DNA of 64,000 nucleotides from Corallincola holothuriorum (GTDB lineage: Bacteria > Pseudomonadota > Gammaproteobacteria > Enterobacterales > Neiellaceae): NCBI RefSeq assembly GCF_003336225.1, contig NZ_QPID01000006.1:250472-314471 (forward strand), given 5' to 3'. A program made the position numbers and the translations under genes. The notes beneath the pieces were generated by a model, which saw only the letters and a list, made by a program, of their open reading frames with translations, was not told where the DNA came from and did no database searches. Numbering within the stretch: the first letter of the stretch is position 1; the number at the start of each line of letters is the position of its first letter. Of the stretch, positions 1 to 9,603 are shown one piece after another.

Positions 1-56
1 TAAGTTGGTATAGTTTGTTTAGTTCCTCTGCTCTATAGCGTGGCACTAATACAATA

Positions 57-86
57 AAAAAACGGCGCTTTTTTGCGCCGTTTTTT
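57..86 (-). terminator. Intrinsic terminator downstream of trpB
   Basis: A 12-bp stem (positions 57-68 with 75-86) has a GC core CGGCGC/GCGCCG, a 6-nt loop and T runs on both strands. It lies 52 bp past the trpB stop codon, so it should end the trpB transcript. No trpA lies between the trpB stop and this hairpin. Confidence 0.85.
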
Positions 87-138
87 ACTGCTTTTTTTAA
101 TCAAACCGCTGACGGTATCTTCTATACGCCGTTGCGGT

Positions 139-1362
139 TTAAGTTATATCGTCAATACCAAATTTTTCACCGTAATTTGCCACCACGAAATCGATATCTT
201 TGTCGCCACGGCCAGACAGGTTAAGCAGTATGCTGCCATCTTCGCCATGCTTGGCGAGTTTAATCGCATAAGCTACGGCGTGAGCCGATTCTATTGCTGG
301 GATAATGCCTTCCTGTCGAGATAGCTCAAAGAAAGCCTCAATCGCTTCGTCATCGCTGATGGTGTCGTAGTTCACCCGCCCCAGTTCTTTTAGATAGGCA
401 TGTTGTGGTCCTACCGATGGGTAGTCCAAACCACTGGCCACTGAGTAAACTTGCCCAGGCTCGCCTTCATCATCTTGCAACATATACGATTTAAAACCAT
501 GCATCACCCCAGGGGTTCCCAAGGTCAATGTCGCGGCATGTTCGCCCGGTTCGTTGAGGGTGCGGCCGCCTGGTTCGATGCCGTGCATCGCCACTGCCTC
601 ATCCTTTAAAAACGCAGTAAACAAACCGACAGCGTTGGAGCCGCCGCCAACACAGGCAACCAAGTTGTCTGGTAAGCAGCCTTCCATCTGCAGAAACTGC
701 TCTCTTGCTTCATTACCGATAATAGATTGGAAATCTCTAACCATCATAGGGAAAGGGTGGGGGCCAACAACCGAGCCGATGGCATAAAACTGACTGACAG
801 GATCTGTCATATAGGCGTCAAACGCGGCATCTACGGCTTCTTTCAGGGTTTTACGACCGTGAGTTGCTGGGATGACTTTCGCGCCTAAGATCCGCATCCG
901 CACCACGTTGGGATACTCTTTGGCGATGTCTACTTCGCCCATATATATATCGCATTTCAGGCCAACCAGCGCGGCCGCAGTCGCCAGTGCAACACCGTGT
1001 TGGCCGGCGCCGGTTTCAGCGATCAATTTGGCCTTACCCATCTTTTTTGCTAGCAGGGCTTCACCCAGACAATGATTAATTTTGTGGGCACCCGTGTGGT
1101 TCAGATCTTCACGTTTAAGGTAGATGTCTGCGCCATATTTCATTGACAAATTTTGCGCATGAAAAATCGGGCTTGGGCGTCCAACAAAGTGTTTATATAG
1201 CCGCGCCAGCTCAGCTAAAAATTCAGGATCTTGGCGAATGGCCTGATACGCCTGAGTGATCTCGTCGATGATGGCTTGGAGTTGTTCCGGAATAAAGCTA
1301 CCGCCGAAGTCACCGAAAAAGCCTTCGTGATTAGGCTGCGAATGGACAAATGTATTTATCAT
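139..1362 (-). CDS. trpB: Tryptophan synthase beta chain, stand-alone copy
   Basis: This PLP enzyme condenses indole with serine to make tryptophan in the cytoplasm. At 407 aa it has the usual TrpB length. The PLP lysine is in GAHKIN (about K94), the catalytic glutamate in AETGAGQHG, the phosphate-binding loop is GGGSNA, and the C-terminal NLSGRGDKD motif is present. Normally trpB overlaps trpA and their products form an alpha2-beta2 complex that channels indole. Here trpB stands alone: a terminator follows directly and a divergent cytosine deaminase gene lies upstream. Residues 270-310 (region [13 protein letters not shown]) differ from the E. coli type. I infer a second, solo TrpB, perhaps for indole salvage, with the main trp operon elsewhere. 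The family is certain; the role is not. Confidence 0.95.
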   Translation of the reverse strand: MINTFVHSQPNHEGFFGDFGGSFIPEQLQAIIDEITQAYQAIRQDPEFLAELARLYKHFVGRPSPIFHAQNLSMKYGADIYLKREDLNHTGAHKINHCLGEALLAKKMGKAKLIAETGAGQHGVALATAAALVGLKCDIYMGEVDIAKEYPNVVRMRILGAKVIPATHGRKTLKEAVDAAFDAYMTDPVSQFYAIGSVVGPHPFPMMVRDFQSIIGNEAREQFLQMEGCLPDNLVACVGGGSNAVGLFTAFLKDEAVAMHGIEPGGRTLNEPGEHAATLTLGTPGVMHGFKSYMLQDDEGEPGQVYSVASGLDYPSVGPQHAYLKELGRVNYDTISDDEAIEAFFELSRQEGIIPAIESAHAVAYAIKLAKHGEDGSILLNLSGRGDKDIDFVVANYGEKFGIDDIT

Positions 1363-1580
1363 GTGTGGGCCTTCTACTGCTTTTTAGCAGCGTTTTATAG
1401 CAATTAACCCATTCTAATTTTGTGGTTAAGGCCGCAGTTAGTGCCACGCCGAGCCATAGAACCTAACTTTTTTTGATTTCATCCAGCTTTTTCTGGATCT
1501 GAAACGTAAGAGCATCAACACTGGGGAGAGTAAAGTACAACCGATTGTTTTGCAGCGAAAAGTACCGACAGGAAACCGCT

Positions 1581-2861
1581 ATGTTTGATCTACTCATTCG
1601 CAGAGTCAATCTGCCCGATGGCCAGCAGGGCGTTGATATCGCGATTGCTGATGGCAAGATTGTTGAGGTTAGAAAGGATATTGCAGCGTCAGCGGTAAAC
1701 GAGATCGATGGTAACGGTGCCTTTGCTTGCCCGCCATTCGTTGACAGCCACTTTCATATGGATTCAGCGTTGAGTCTTGGCCAGCCGCGCCTCAATCAGA
1801 GCGGCACTCTGCTGGAAGGGATCGCCCTATGGGGTGAGCTAAAACCGCAACTCACGTTTGATGCGATTAAACAAAGGGCGTTGGCAATGTGCCAATGGTC
1901 GATTGCTCGTGGCACGTTGGCGATCCGAAGTCATGTCGACATCTGTGATGACAGCTTGCTGGCCGTCGATGCGTTACTTGAAGTCCGTGAAGAGATGAAA
2001 TCTTACATCGACCTGCAATTGGTGGCGTTTCCACAAGACGGTTATCTGCGCTACCCCCGCTCCGCTGAAAATCTAAAACGTGCGCTGGACCGAGGCGTCG
2101 ATGTGATAGGGGGCATCCCCCATTTTGAGCGCACCATGGCAGACGGCGCAGAGTCAATCAAGCAACTGTGCGCACTCGCCGTAGAGCGCGGTTTAATGGT
2201 CGACATGCATTGCGATGAAAGTGACGATCCGATGTCTCGGCATATTGAAACCCTAGCGTGTGAAACTCAGCGCCTTGGCTTACAGGGCAGGGTAACTGGC
2301 TCACACCTCACCTCCATGCACTCCATGGATAATTACTACGTGAGTAAACTGATACCACTGATCCGCGAAGCGGAACTGCATGTAGTCGCTAACCCGCTAA
2401 TTAACATTACCTTGCAGGGGCGGCACGACAGCTATCCGAAACGTCGAGGTATGACCCGAGTACCTGAGCTTATTGCCGCTGGCGTGAATGTTGCGTTTGG
2501 CCATGATTGCGTAATGGATCCTTGGTACAGCATGGGCACCCACGACATGCTGGATGTGGCACATATGGGAATGCATATTGGTCAGATGACCAGTTTACAA
2601 GGCATGCAGCATGCCTTTGATGCGGTCACAGTGAGCGGTGCCAAAACTATGGGATTACGGGATTACGGCTTGGCGCCCGGTTGTCACGCTGACTTGATCA
2701 TTTTACAGGCTAATAGCGCCATCGAAGCGATCCAGCTCCGTCCGGCGCGTTTGTTTGTGGTGCGTCGCGGTCGGGTGATATCGCAGACGGCACCGGTTCA
2801 GCCACAGTTAACACTGGGTGATAGCCAAACCGAGGTAAATTTTAGTAAAGGGCTTTTTTAG
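1581..2861 (+). CDS. codA: Cytosine deaminase
   Basis: This is an amidohydrolase-superfamily enzyme that converts cytosine to uracil and ammonia for pyrimidine salvage. Metal ligands and catalytic residues known from E. coli CodA are visible: the HFH pair in FVDSHFHMD, the histidine and glutamate in VDMHCDES, and the aspartate in FGHDCVMD. An upstream in-frame ATG at 1545 gives 438 aa, but ATG 1581 is preferred because AGGAAA (1570-1575) sits just before it and the protein then begins MFDLLIRRVN, giving 426 aa as usual. codB follows 79 bp downstream, the reverse of the E. coli codBA order. Confidence 0.93.
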   Translation: MFDLLIRRVNLPDGQQGVDIAIADGKIVEVRKDIAASAVNEIDGNGAFACPPFVDSHFHMDSALSLGQPRLNQSGTLLEGIALWGELKPQLTFDAIKQRALAMCQWSIARGTLAIRSHVDICDDSLLAVDALLEVREEMKSYIDLQLVAFPQDGYLRYPRSAENLKRALDRGVDVIGGIPHFERTMADGAESIKQLCALAVERGLMVDMHCDESDDPMSRHIETLACETQRLGLQGRVTGSHLTSMHSMDNYYVSKLIPLIREAELHVVANPLINITLQGRHDSYPKRRGMTRVPELIAAGVNVAFGHDCVMDPWYSMGTHDMLDVAHMGMHIGQMTSLQGMQHAFDAVTVSGAKTMGLRDYGLAPGCHADLIILQANSAIEAIQLRPARLFVVRRGRVISQTAPVQPQLTLGDSQTEVNFSKGLF

Positions 2862-2940
2862 TCTGGGTAGCCGAACGCAGGCAGTGGCTTTGCGGCAGTA
2901 ACTTATCCAGCCGAATTCGAATGCCATAGGAGTTACTTAA

Positions 2941-4233
2941 ATGTCCAACAGCACTCAAGCGCCAACGCCGAATGACAGTGAACACGACTTTGCTACCAGT
3001 CATGAGGATTTTGCCCAACAACCGGTGCCGGAAAATGCGCGTCGAGGGTTACTGGCGATGTCAGCCGTTATGCTTGGCTTTACCTTCTTTGCTGCCAGCA
3101 TGTGGACCGGTGGTAAATTGGGGCAGGGCTTTAAGTTGTGGCCGGATCTGATCGTGGTGATCTTGTTGGGAAATTTGATCCTTGGCGTCTACGGCGCTTT
3201 GCTTGGGTATGCCGCCGCAAAAACCAACCTCTCGACCCACGTTCTCTCCCGCTATGCCTTTGGCGTTAATGGCTCAAAGTTACCTTCATTTATGCTCGCG
3301 TTCACCCAAATTGGTTGGTTTGGCGTGGGGGTGGCGATGTTCGCTTACCCGATCAACAAGTTTATCGATGTGCCTAACCTGCCATTGATTATCGGCGGCG
3401 GTATCGTGATGACCTATACCGTTGTGGTCGGCTTTAAAGCGATCGAGTGGCTGAGTGTCGTCGCGGTACCAGCCATCTTGTTGTTGGGTTTGACCTCCGT
3501 TGGCACGGCTATTTCTGATACGCCGGGTGGTTTGCAGGCGCTGATGGACGTTGAGCCTACGGCTAGCCTAACTTTTGCCGTGGGTATTGCCCTTGCAGTG
3601 GGCTCTTTTATCAGTGGCGCGACACTCACGCCAGATTTTGTGCGCTATGCCAAAACTCGAAAAATCGGCGTTGCCGCGACTATCATCGGCTTCACTTTTG
3701 GTAATAGTTTGATGTTTATCTTCGGTGCTGTTGGCGCCATGGCCACAGGTGTGGCAGACATTGCCGAAGTGTTGGCTCTACAAGGACTATTGGGGGCGGG
3801 GATATTTCTATTGGTACTGAATATCTGGACCACAAATGACAACGCCTTGTATGCAGCGGGGTTAGGTTTGACCAACCTCACTGGCCTTAAGCGTGTGCAC
3901 CTGGTGATCGCCGCAGGGGTTATTGGTACGTTATTGGCGGAGTGGCTGTACAACAATTTTGTCGACTGGCTGGTGTTTTTAAGTGTGTCGTTGCCTCCGA
4001 TAGGCGGCATCATCATTGCTGATTTTTACTTGCGCTGCCATGGGCAATACCCATCTCCTGCCAGCCATGATTTTAGCTCAGTCAACTGGGGCGCGATGAT
4101 CGCATGGGGCTTGGCCATTGGCGCCTCAGTGATTTCGCCAGCAGAGGGGATATTCAGTATCGCGCCGTTAAATGCGATATTAACTGCCATGATCGCCCAT
4201 GTTGTGCTGTGCCGGCTGCTGAATCGGGGCTAG
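2941..4233 (+). CDS. codB: Cytosine permease (NCS1 family)
   Basis: This inner-membrane transporter has 430 aa and about 12 hydrophobic segments. It belongs to the nucleobase:cation symporter-1 family and would import cytosine for the deaminase encoded just upstream. The hydrophilic N-terminus of about 35 residues is followed by the family-typical first membrane segments (LGFTFFAASMWTGG) and the conserved segment SRYAFGVNGS. A good ribosome site, AGGAG (2928-2932), precedes the ATG. No terminator was seen between codA and codB, so they are probably co-transcribed. Cytosine is the likely substrate because of the codA partner; other nucleobases cannot be excluded from sequence alone. Confidence 0.9.
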   Translation: MSNSTQAPTPNDSEHDFATSHEDFAQQPVPENARRGLLAMSAVMLGFTFFAASMWTGGKLGQGFKLWPDLIVVILLGNLILGVYGALLGYAAAKTNLSTHVLSRYAFGVNGSKLPSFMLAFTQIGWFGVGVAMFAYPINKFIDVPNLPLIIGGGIVMTYTVVVGFKAIEWLSVVAVPAILLLGLTSVGTAISDTPGGLQALMDVEPTASLTFAVGIALAVGSFISGATLTPDFVRYAKTRKIGVAATIIGFTFGNSLMFIFGAVGAMATGVADIAEVLALQGLLGAGIFLLVLNIWTTNDNALYAAGLGLTNLTGLKRVHLVIAAGVIGTLLAEWLYNNFVDWLVFLSVSLPPIGGIIIADFYLRCHGQYPSPASHDFSSVNWGAMIAWGLAIGASVISPAEGIFSIAPLNAILTAMIAHVVLCRLLNRG

Positions 4234-4332
4234 ATGGTGCATGGGGAGGTTAGCGTTGTTGCGGGCGACTGACTAAATTCTGTCAGAAAATGGGTTCGTA
4301 ACAGGTCTAGTCAGTATCACTGATTTTTGGCC

Positions 4333-4361
4333 GGGGGCTTTTTCTACAGATAAATGCCCCC
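4333..4361. other. GC-rich inverted repeat after codB
   Basis: GGGGGC at 4333-4338 pairs with GCCCCC at 4356-4361 across a 17-nt loop, 100 bp after codB and 11 bp before the rhomboid start codon. It has no T run, so it is a weak terminator at best. It could instead affect translation of the downstream gene. Confidence 0.35.
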
Positions 4362-4372
4362 ACGTTATAGTC

Positions 4373-5143
4373 ATGAAGAGAAGCGATTCCTTAGGTCACG
4401 CCATTACCGTCACCGCCATTTTTGTTGGCTTTCTCTGGTTATTAAAACTGGGGGAGTTACTGCTTGGCTGGAACCTACACAACTTGGGCGTTTACCCCAG
4501 CACCGCTAGTGGTTTTATTGGTGTATTCACCGGCCCGCTTATTCATGGCTCTATTGCTCACATCTCTGCCAACAGCGTTGGTTTGATGGTGCTGGGATCT
4601 GCGCTGCTTTATGGCTATCCACGATCCCGCTGGTGGGTGCTTGGCATCGTCTGGATCGTGTCCGGGTTAGGTGTCTGGCTGTGGGGCAGGGAAAGCTATC
4701 ACTTTGGTGCCAGTGGCCTTACCCATGGGCTGTTCTTCTATCTGTTTTTTGTCAGCCTGTTTCGTCGTGATAAACGCTCTATCGCTTTGATGATGATCGC
4801 CTTCTTTATGTTTGGTGGCATGTTGTTGACTGTATTCCCCCGCGAGCCGGGTATTAGTTTTGAATATCACCTGTTTGGCGGCATTGGCGGCCTCGTATCA
4901 GCTCTGCTGTTCTGGCGCTGGGATCCCAAGCCAGAAGAGAAGAAGTACTCCTGGGAATTAGAGCCTGAAGCAGAAGATATCGATGAGGTGCAGCTGGACG
5001 AAGATCCTATCGGTGATTTGTGGCAGAAATCATCAGAACATGCTGCAGCAACCGAGTTAGAAGCCGATCCAGAAGCGTCGCCTTTTGCCGCTGAACCAAA
5101 TAGAACACAGCGTTCAAGACCTATTCACATTTCCAGAAATTGA
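4373..5143 (+). CDS. Rhomboid-family intramembrane serine protease
   Basis: This 256-aa protein has about six membrane segments in residues 8-182 and an acidic cytosolic tail of about 70 residues. Rhomboid hallmarks are present: the serine in HFGASG (S114), the partner histidine in SFEYHLFGG (H166), and an upstream HxxxxHxxxN-like motif (H58, H63, N67). Such proteases cut other membrane proteins inside the bilayer. The Glu/Asp-rich tail after residue 183 is not part of the core fold and is unexplained. The gene stands alone behind codB with its own 139-bp leader. The substrate is unknown. Confidence 0.85.
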   Translation: MKRSDSLGHAITVTAIFVGFLWLLKLGELLLGWNLHNLGVYPSTASGFIGVFTGPLIHGSIAHISANSVGLMVLGSALLYGYPRSRWWVLGIVWIVSGLGVWLWGRESYHFGASGLTHGLFFYLFFVSLFRRDKRSIALMMIAFFMFGGMLLTVFPREPGISFEYHLFGGIGGLVSALLFWRWDPKPEEKKYSWELEPEAEDIDEVQLDEDPIGDLWQKSSEHAAATELEADPEASPFAAEPNRTQRSRPIHISRN

Positions 5144-5302
5144 TTGGTTTAGTGCAGTATGCCGAAGGCTACGGTCACTCCCTGATGGAGTAAGGCTGTT
5201 CGTCGCATGATGGGGTTGTTTATATGGGGGCGCGTAAGGCGAGGTGGTATTGAACCCTTGTCTTAACGCATCAAAAATCGTTGTTGTTTAGCGGTATAAA
5301 TA

Positions 5303-5333
5303 AAAGCACTAGCAAAATATTTGCTAGTGCTTT
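5303..5333 (-). terminator. Terminator of the DUF5060 gene
   Basis: A 13-bp stem (5303-5315 with 5321-5333, core AGCACTAGC) has a 5-nt loop. On the minus strand it is followed by a T-rich stretch. It lies just downstream of the stop codon at 5349. A run of ten G at 5339-5348 separates the stop from the hairpin. Confidence 0.75.
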
Positions 5334-5348
5334 GCAAAGGGGGGGGGG

Positions 5349-8321
5349 TTACTTAGTTTCAGGTAAAGAAGTGTTTAACGCTTCTGACTCACTCACACTG
5401 CTGTGTCTAAGCACCAGTCGGTCGATGTTCCATTTGATAGAGCGACCGCTGACAATCAGTGAATACTCGGTATTAGCCTTCAACTTATAAACTGGGTTCA
5501 GGTGTTCGTCATGGGACGGGTTTAGTTTACGTGCCCAACCCCAGCCTGACGCGTTACCGCCATAAAGCTTGGTGTCCTTCTTCAGAACAGCCAGGTCTGC
5601 ACCGCCGGCACCTGCGCTAAAGTTACCCACCATGCGTACATAGCCGTCGTTGTTTTTATCACTAGGCTGGCCATCTAAGCGTTTGTGCGCTCGGATATAC
5701 AGCTGGTAATCACCTGCTTTAGATACCTTAAAGGTATAAGTCAGCGGGGAAGTGGCTGGGCCACCGTTTGAGCCATTGCCCGTAAACTCGATATGGCCGC
5801 TGCCGGTAAAGCCAGAAACAGACTGCTTTTTCTGCCACTTACCAAGGTTTGATTTAGTGCTTTCTGTTTCCATGATAACAAGGCCATCTTTCTCAATGAA
5901 TAGGCCGTTATCAGGCTCAACCGGTGCAGAGTCATCACCTTTGCGTACTAAGATCACCCAGTCGGAGTTACTGCTAGACGGAGCATTCCCCAACGCACGA
6001 TAACCACCGGCAGAGACACTTTTCACCGAACCTTGCTGCAAAGCGCCGCCGCTGCGAGGGTTATACCAGTAGACGTTGAAGCTACCTTGCGTGCCGTTCA
6101 GGTTCAGCTCTGTTGTGCCGCCCTGTTTGAGGTACACAACGTACGTGTCGTTATGCTTATAGAATCCATAGTCATTAGCGTTGGTGCTGATATTGTTGTC
6201 ATTTTTCATATTCCAGAATGGAATGTCGTTGTTATTGAAAAATTCCAATGCATAACGTGCTACATCCCACCATTTGTCACGGCTGCGGAAGTCCTGCAGG
6301 CTTAAATCTGAGTGGGCATGGCTATAACCGAAGTACCATTCGTTACCTGTGCCACCGCCCATAAATGTGCCCCAGAGGCCATTCTTACGACCATCAACAT
6401 GGCTGTTACCGGCATCATTGTCTGGACGCATGGCATGGGAAGCATCACCAGGCTCATCGACAGAAACAACCCAGTCTCTGCCACTTTCATTAGATCGGCG
6501 CACCCATTCAACCACCTGGCTATGCACATCACTAAAGTTAGCTTTGCTCATCTGCATTGAAAGACCATGCAGCTTAGATGCGTTGCCTAACAGTGGCGCA
6601 TAGCGCTTTTCTTTCTCACCAGGGTAGGTGTGCAATACCACCGGGTGCTGGTATGGGTCATTATCGGCAAAGAACTTGGCCATCGATTTCAACTGAGCCG
6701 TGGTCTGGGTCGTTTCTTCGCCTAAATTCCAGTTCAGTGCCAGGTTGTGACCAAATCGTGCAATCAGCTCTCGATAGTAGAGTTTACGTTGGTTACCTAA
6801 ATTGCCACCATCTAGTAGCTGATCATTTTCAGTTTCCTGAGTCTTAAAGTGGAGAAAGATCCCTTTACTTTGCATGTGAGCAAAAACGATCTCCCACTGA
6901 TCCAGGCGAGAAACGTCCATACGGTAACGCTCACCGTAGCTGGTGTAAGGGAATACGTTTTGGTCATCACCATTGATATTCATGGTTAGGAACGACATCG
7001 CATTCAGGCCTTCGCTGGCGATATAGTTCACCGCACCAATCAGGCCTTTACCTTTACCATTCTTCCAGGTGGGATCACCGTTCTTCCAATCAGCAACGTG
7101 CGGTGTCCACTGTTTAATCAGGTGGTCTTTTTTACCGTCAGATTTAAAACCGCCATCAAAGTCAGCGTAAGCTAGCAGGTTCTCTGGTGAGTCAGCCCCT
7201 TGCTTGAGGAAGTATTCGCCGGTGCCAGCGAAGCGGAGGTAGCGGCCATCTACATATGCCAAAAGGCCTTTACCGCGGAAATCTCGGCCTGTTTTATTAC
7301 TCTTAGCAATATCAAAGCTGCCTTCTACACCGTCGATATCACCGCCAGACTGACCAGCATATCGATCATTTTCAAAGACAACATTTTTACCTTTGCGGAA
7401 AGAGACTGAGTAATCCCAGGTACCCGTTACATTCGGGGAAAAATGGACGCGCCACTTATTACCAGAAGAAGCGCCACTGTTAGCTGCTTTACCATCGGCG
7501 GCGTAGTAGCCGGGCACGACAAAATAGTTGTCGCCGTTGCTGAAAGTGACATCCATACGATAGTCGGTGAATGGGTTGGTAGACGCTGTCTCGCTGCTAT
7601 TCGGGCCGTCAAAGGTGATTGTCACTTTGTGCCACTGGCGCATCTCACCGGTTACCTCTTCCTCACCGCCAGGGGTTGGATCAGGATCTGGTTCAGGATC
7701 CGTGTCGCCATCCATATCACGACACACTTCATTGCCGCATTGGCAGTAGCTTTGATCGGAGCGCGAATTAACACAGTCATTGGCGCTCTGGCCGTAAATG
7801 TTTTTACACTGTGCTGTGGTGTCGCACTCATCCCCATAATCGGGTTCTTCTTCTACTGGTGGTTCATCCGGCTCATTTAGTTCACTACATACGCCATCAT
7901 CACATTGGCAATAGCTTTGGTCTGATTGTGAGTTGACACAATCGTAAGCGGTGTCGCCATATATATTTTTGCACTGTGCCGTGGTGTCGCACTCATCACC
8001 TAACTGTGGTTGCTCTTGCGCTGGCGCGTCTGGCTCACTCAACTCACTGCATACACCGTCATTGCATTGACAATAGCTTTCGTTTGAGTAGGAGTTAACG
8101 CAGTCATAGGCTTCATCGCCATACTGGGCGCGACACTCTGCTGTAGTGTCACATTCATCAGGATCTACTGCAGCAACCACCATTGAATGGCTGCGGGCGA
8201 ATAAGTTTTCGTAAGGAGCAGGGCCTGCGGATAGGTCGATCCCGTTATTTTGAGCGGCGTACGCAAATTGACCAATCAGCAGGCTTAAAAGGCACAGTGC
8301 CTTTAGTATCCCGTTATTCAT
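5349..8321 (-). CDS. Secreted DUF5060-type glycoside hydrolase with three Cys-rich modules and a C-terminal CBM-like domain
   Basis: This is a 990-aa exported protein. Residues 1-22 look like a Sec signal peptide (FAYA/AQ). Three near-identical modules of about 40 residues follow, starting near residues 57, 108 and 162, each with the pattern DECDTTAxC...DCVNS...YCQC..xVC and joined by Pro/Glu/Asp linkers. From about residue 225 (MRQWHKVTITFDGP) comes a DUF5060-like beta-sandwich. It leads into a likely TIM barrel (about 330-720) with NWNLGEE and VSVDEPGD as candidate acid-residue sites, then a beta domain. The last 140 residues resemble a carbohydrate-binding module of algal polysaccharidases. 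I infer action on an algal or marine polysaccharide; the substrate is unknown. The start is supported by AGGAA upstream. It is monocistronic. Confidence 0.75.
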   Translation of the reverse strand: MNNGILKALCLLSLLIGQFAYAAQNNGIDLSAGPAPYENLFARSHSMVVAAVDPDECDTTAECRAQYGDEAYDCVNSYSNESYCQCNDGVCSELSEPDAPAQEQPQLGDECDTTAQCKNIYGDTAYDCVNSQSDQSYCQCDDGVCSELNEPDEPPVEEEPDYGDECDTTAQCKNIYGQSANDCVNSRSDQSYCQCGNEVCRDMDGDTDPEPDPDPTPGGEEEVTGEMRQWHKVTITFDGPNSSETASTNPFTDYRMDVTFSNGDNYFVVPGYYAADGKAANSGASSGNKWRVHFSPNVTGTWDYSVSFRKGKNVVFENDRYAGQSGGDIDGVEGSFDIAKSNKTGRDFRGKGLLAYVDGRYLRFAGTGEYFLKQGADSPENLLAYADFDGGFKSDGKKDHLIKQWTPHVADWKNGDPTWKNGKGKGLIGAVNYIASEGLNAMSFLTMNINGDDQNVFPYTSYGERYRMDVSRLDQWEIVFAHMQSKGIFLHFKTQETENDQLLDGGNLGNQRKLYYRELIARFGHNLALNWNLGEETTQTTAQLKSMAKFFADNDPYQHPVVLHTYPGEKEKRYAPLLGNASKLHGLSMQMSKANFSDVHSQVVEWVRRSNESGRDWVVSVDEPGDASHAMRPDNDAGNSHVDGRKNGLWGTFMGGGTGNEWYFGYSHAHSDLSLQDFRSRDKWWDVARYALEFFNNNDIPFWNMKNDNNISTNANDYGFYKHNDTYVVYLKQGGTTELNLNGTQGSFNVYWYNPRSGGALQQGSVKSVSAGGYRALGNAPSSSNSDWVILVRKGDDSAPVEPDNGLFIEKDGLVIMETESTKSNLGKWQKKQSVSGFTGSGHIEFTGNGSNGGPATSPLTYTFKVSKAGDYQLYIRAHKRLDGQPSDKNNDGYVRMVGNFSAGAGGADLAVLKKDTKLYGGNASGWGWARKLNPSHDEHLNPVYKLKANTEYSLIVSGRSIKWNIDRLVLRHSSVSESEALNTSLPETK

Positions 8322-8836
8322 TATTATGTTCCTATTATTGGCTGAGCCCTTCGTAAAGGACCAAGGTGGACGACTTTTCGTCAGTCGATCACGACAGCAA
8401 ATCCGGAATACAACCCACAGAAACTACAATGCTGAAGTGGTCAGATTACTGAGTATGCCGAAAGGTTGTGTTTGCGTCAAAAAATTGACTAAAAATGTTT
8501 TTGTCTTATAAAGCAAAGGGTAATGGTGGGTATATTTTTGACGCATTATCTTTCATTGACTAACTGGCTAGCCGGTTATAGCGCTAGGTAGAACTAAGTG
8601 GCGAGCGATTGTCTATCACAGCACTTTAGTTCTTACGGATTGCAGGGCCTCAGGTTGGGGGTAGAGAATCTGTCCCTCTCTTGTCGTGCCAATCGGTTAA
8701 AAATAGTGTCGAACCTTTTTACATTCTCATCAGATGATCGTGTAGCCATATTGTAAAAGCGCCACTAAACAATAGGTTGTGAGATTGGTTCAGGTTTTGC
8801 GTGTTTTTTGACCTAATTAAACTTGGAGGGCTAAAC
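8322..8836. other. 515-bp intergenic region, divergent promoters
   Basis: This region separates the divergent DUF5060 and PEP-CTERM-like genes. A plausible sigma-70 promoter on the plus strand is TTGACT (8485-8490), 16 bp, TATAAA (8507-8512). A second TTGACT with a TATAGC box follows at about 8557-8583, spaced only 15 bp. No open frame with coding character and no RNA gene was recognised. Confidence 0.4.
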
Positions 8837-9436
8837 ATGAACAAGGCTGTTTTTATACTCTCGCTGTTACTCGCTGGGACTGCGAATGCTGGGGTTATCA
8901 CGTTTGACGAGTTTGCTGCAGATAATGCTAATGGGCCGCTTGCATCAGCAAGGTATGACTATCTTGGCGTGACTTTTGTCGCCACAGATGACGGCAGTAC
9001 CTGGGGCGGACTAGCCAATGGAGACCCTGGTAATTGGGACTTAGAAGGGACTAACGGCAGTATTTTTTCAGGCTTTAACGGTGCGAGTGATGGGCTTACC
9101 ATGTTGTTCTCATCAGACGTCACAGGTTTTTCTCTTGATGCATCACGTTCCAGCGGTTCCAACGATGGCGACACGTTTACCGTCGAAGGTTGGTTGGACG
9201 GTGCATTAGTACAAACCTTGGATATTACTTTTGGTGCGGTAAATTCATGGTCAACGCTAGCGCTTTCGACAGCGGTGGATGAAGTGCGCTGGATGGGCTT
9301 CGGTAGCGGATTTAACCCATACGGTGTAGATAATATTCAGTGGAACTCTGCCACAGTTCCTGCGCCTGCTAGTATCGCTTTGCTAGGTTTAGCCGTCGCA
9401 GGGTTTGCTTTTGCAAGAAAGAGACATTCCGCTTAG
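8837..9436 (+). CDS. Secreted PEP-CTERM-like protein
   Basis: This 199-aa exported protein starts at ATG 8837, behind GGAGGG (8825-8830), with signal peptide MNKAVFILSLLLAGTANA. The middle is a predicted all-beta domain of unknown function rich in Gly, Ser and Asp. The C-terminus reads VPAPASIALLGLAVAGFAF followed by ARKRHSA. This has the PEP-CTERM layout (motif, membrane span, basic tail) with PAP in place of PEP. Such tails are sorted by exosortases in exopolysaccharide producers. No exosortase gene is in this window. A longer frame opens at 8801, but the signal peptide fixes the start. Confidence 0.75.
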   Translation: MNKAVFILSLLLAGTANAGVITFDEFAADNANGPLASARYDYLGVTFVATDDGSTWGGLANGDPGNWDLEGTNGSIFSGFNGASDGLTMLFSSDVTGFSLDASRSSGSNDGDTFTVEGWLDGALVQTLDITFGAVNSWSTLALSTAVDEVRWMGFGSGFNPYGVDNIQWNSATVPAPASIALLGLAVAGFAFARKRHSA

Positions 9437-9462
9437 CTCTGAGGTTTGTCTTATCAAATATT

Positions 9463-9489
9463 AGCCTCGACCTTGGTCGGGGCTTTTTT
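9463..9489 (+). terminator. Terminator after the PEP-CTERM-like gene
   Basis: GCCTCGAC pairs with GTCGGGGC (one G-T pair) across a short loop and is followed by TTTTTT (9484-9489), 27 bp after the stop codon. Confidence 0.8.
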
Positions 9490-9545
9490 ACGTTAGATAA
9501 GCATATTGTGTTTTATAAGAGCGATGAGTCCGCCGGTTTTTACCC

Positions 9546-9575
9546 AAAAAAACAGGCGGTTAAGCCTGTTTTTTT
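9546..9575 (-). terminator. Terminator of the bacterioferritin operon (bidirectional)
   Basis: A stem of 12 bp (9546-9557 with 9564-9575, core ACAGGC/GCCTGT) is flanked by A and T runs, so it can act on both strands. It lies 28 bp downstream of the stop of the second bacterioferritin gene. Confidence 0.85.
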
Positions 9576-9603
9576 CTTTGCAGCCGCTATTTTGCGACTA
9601 AAA

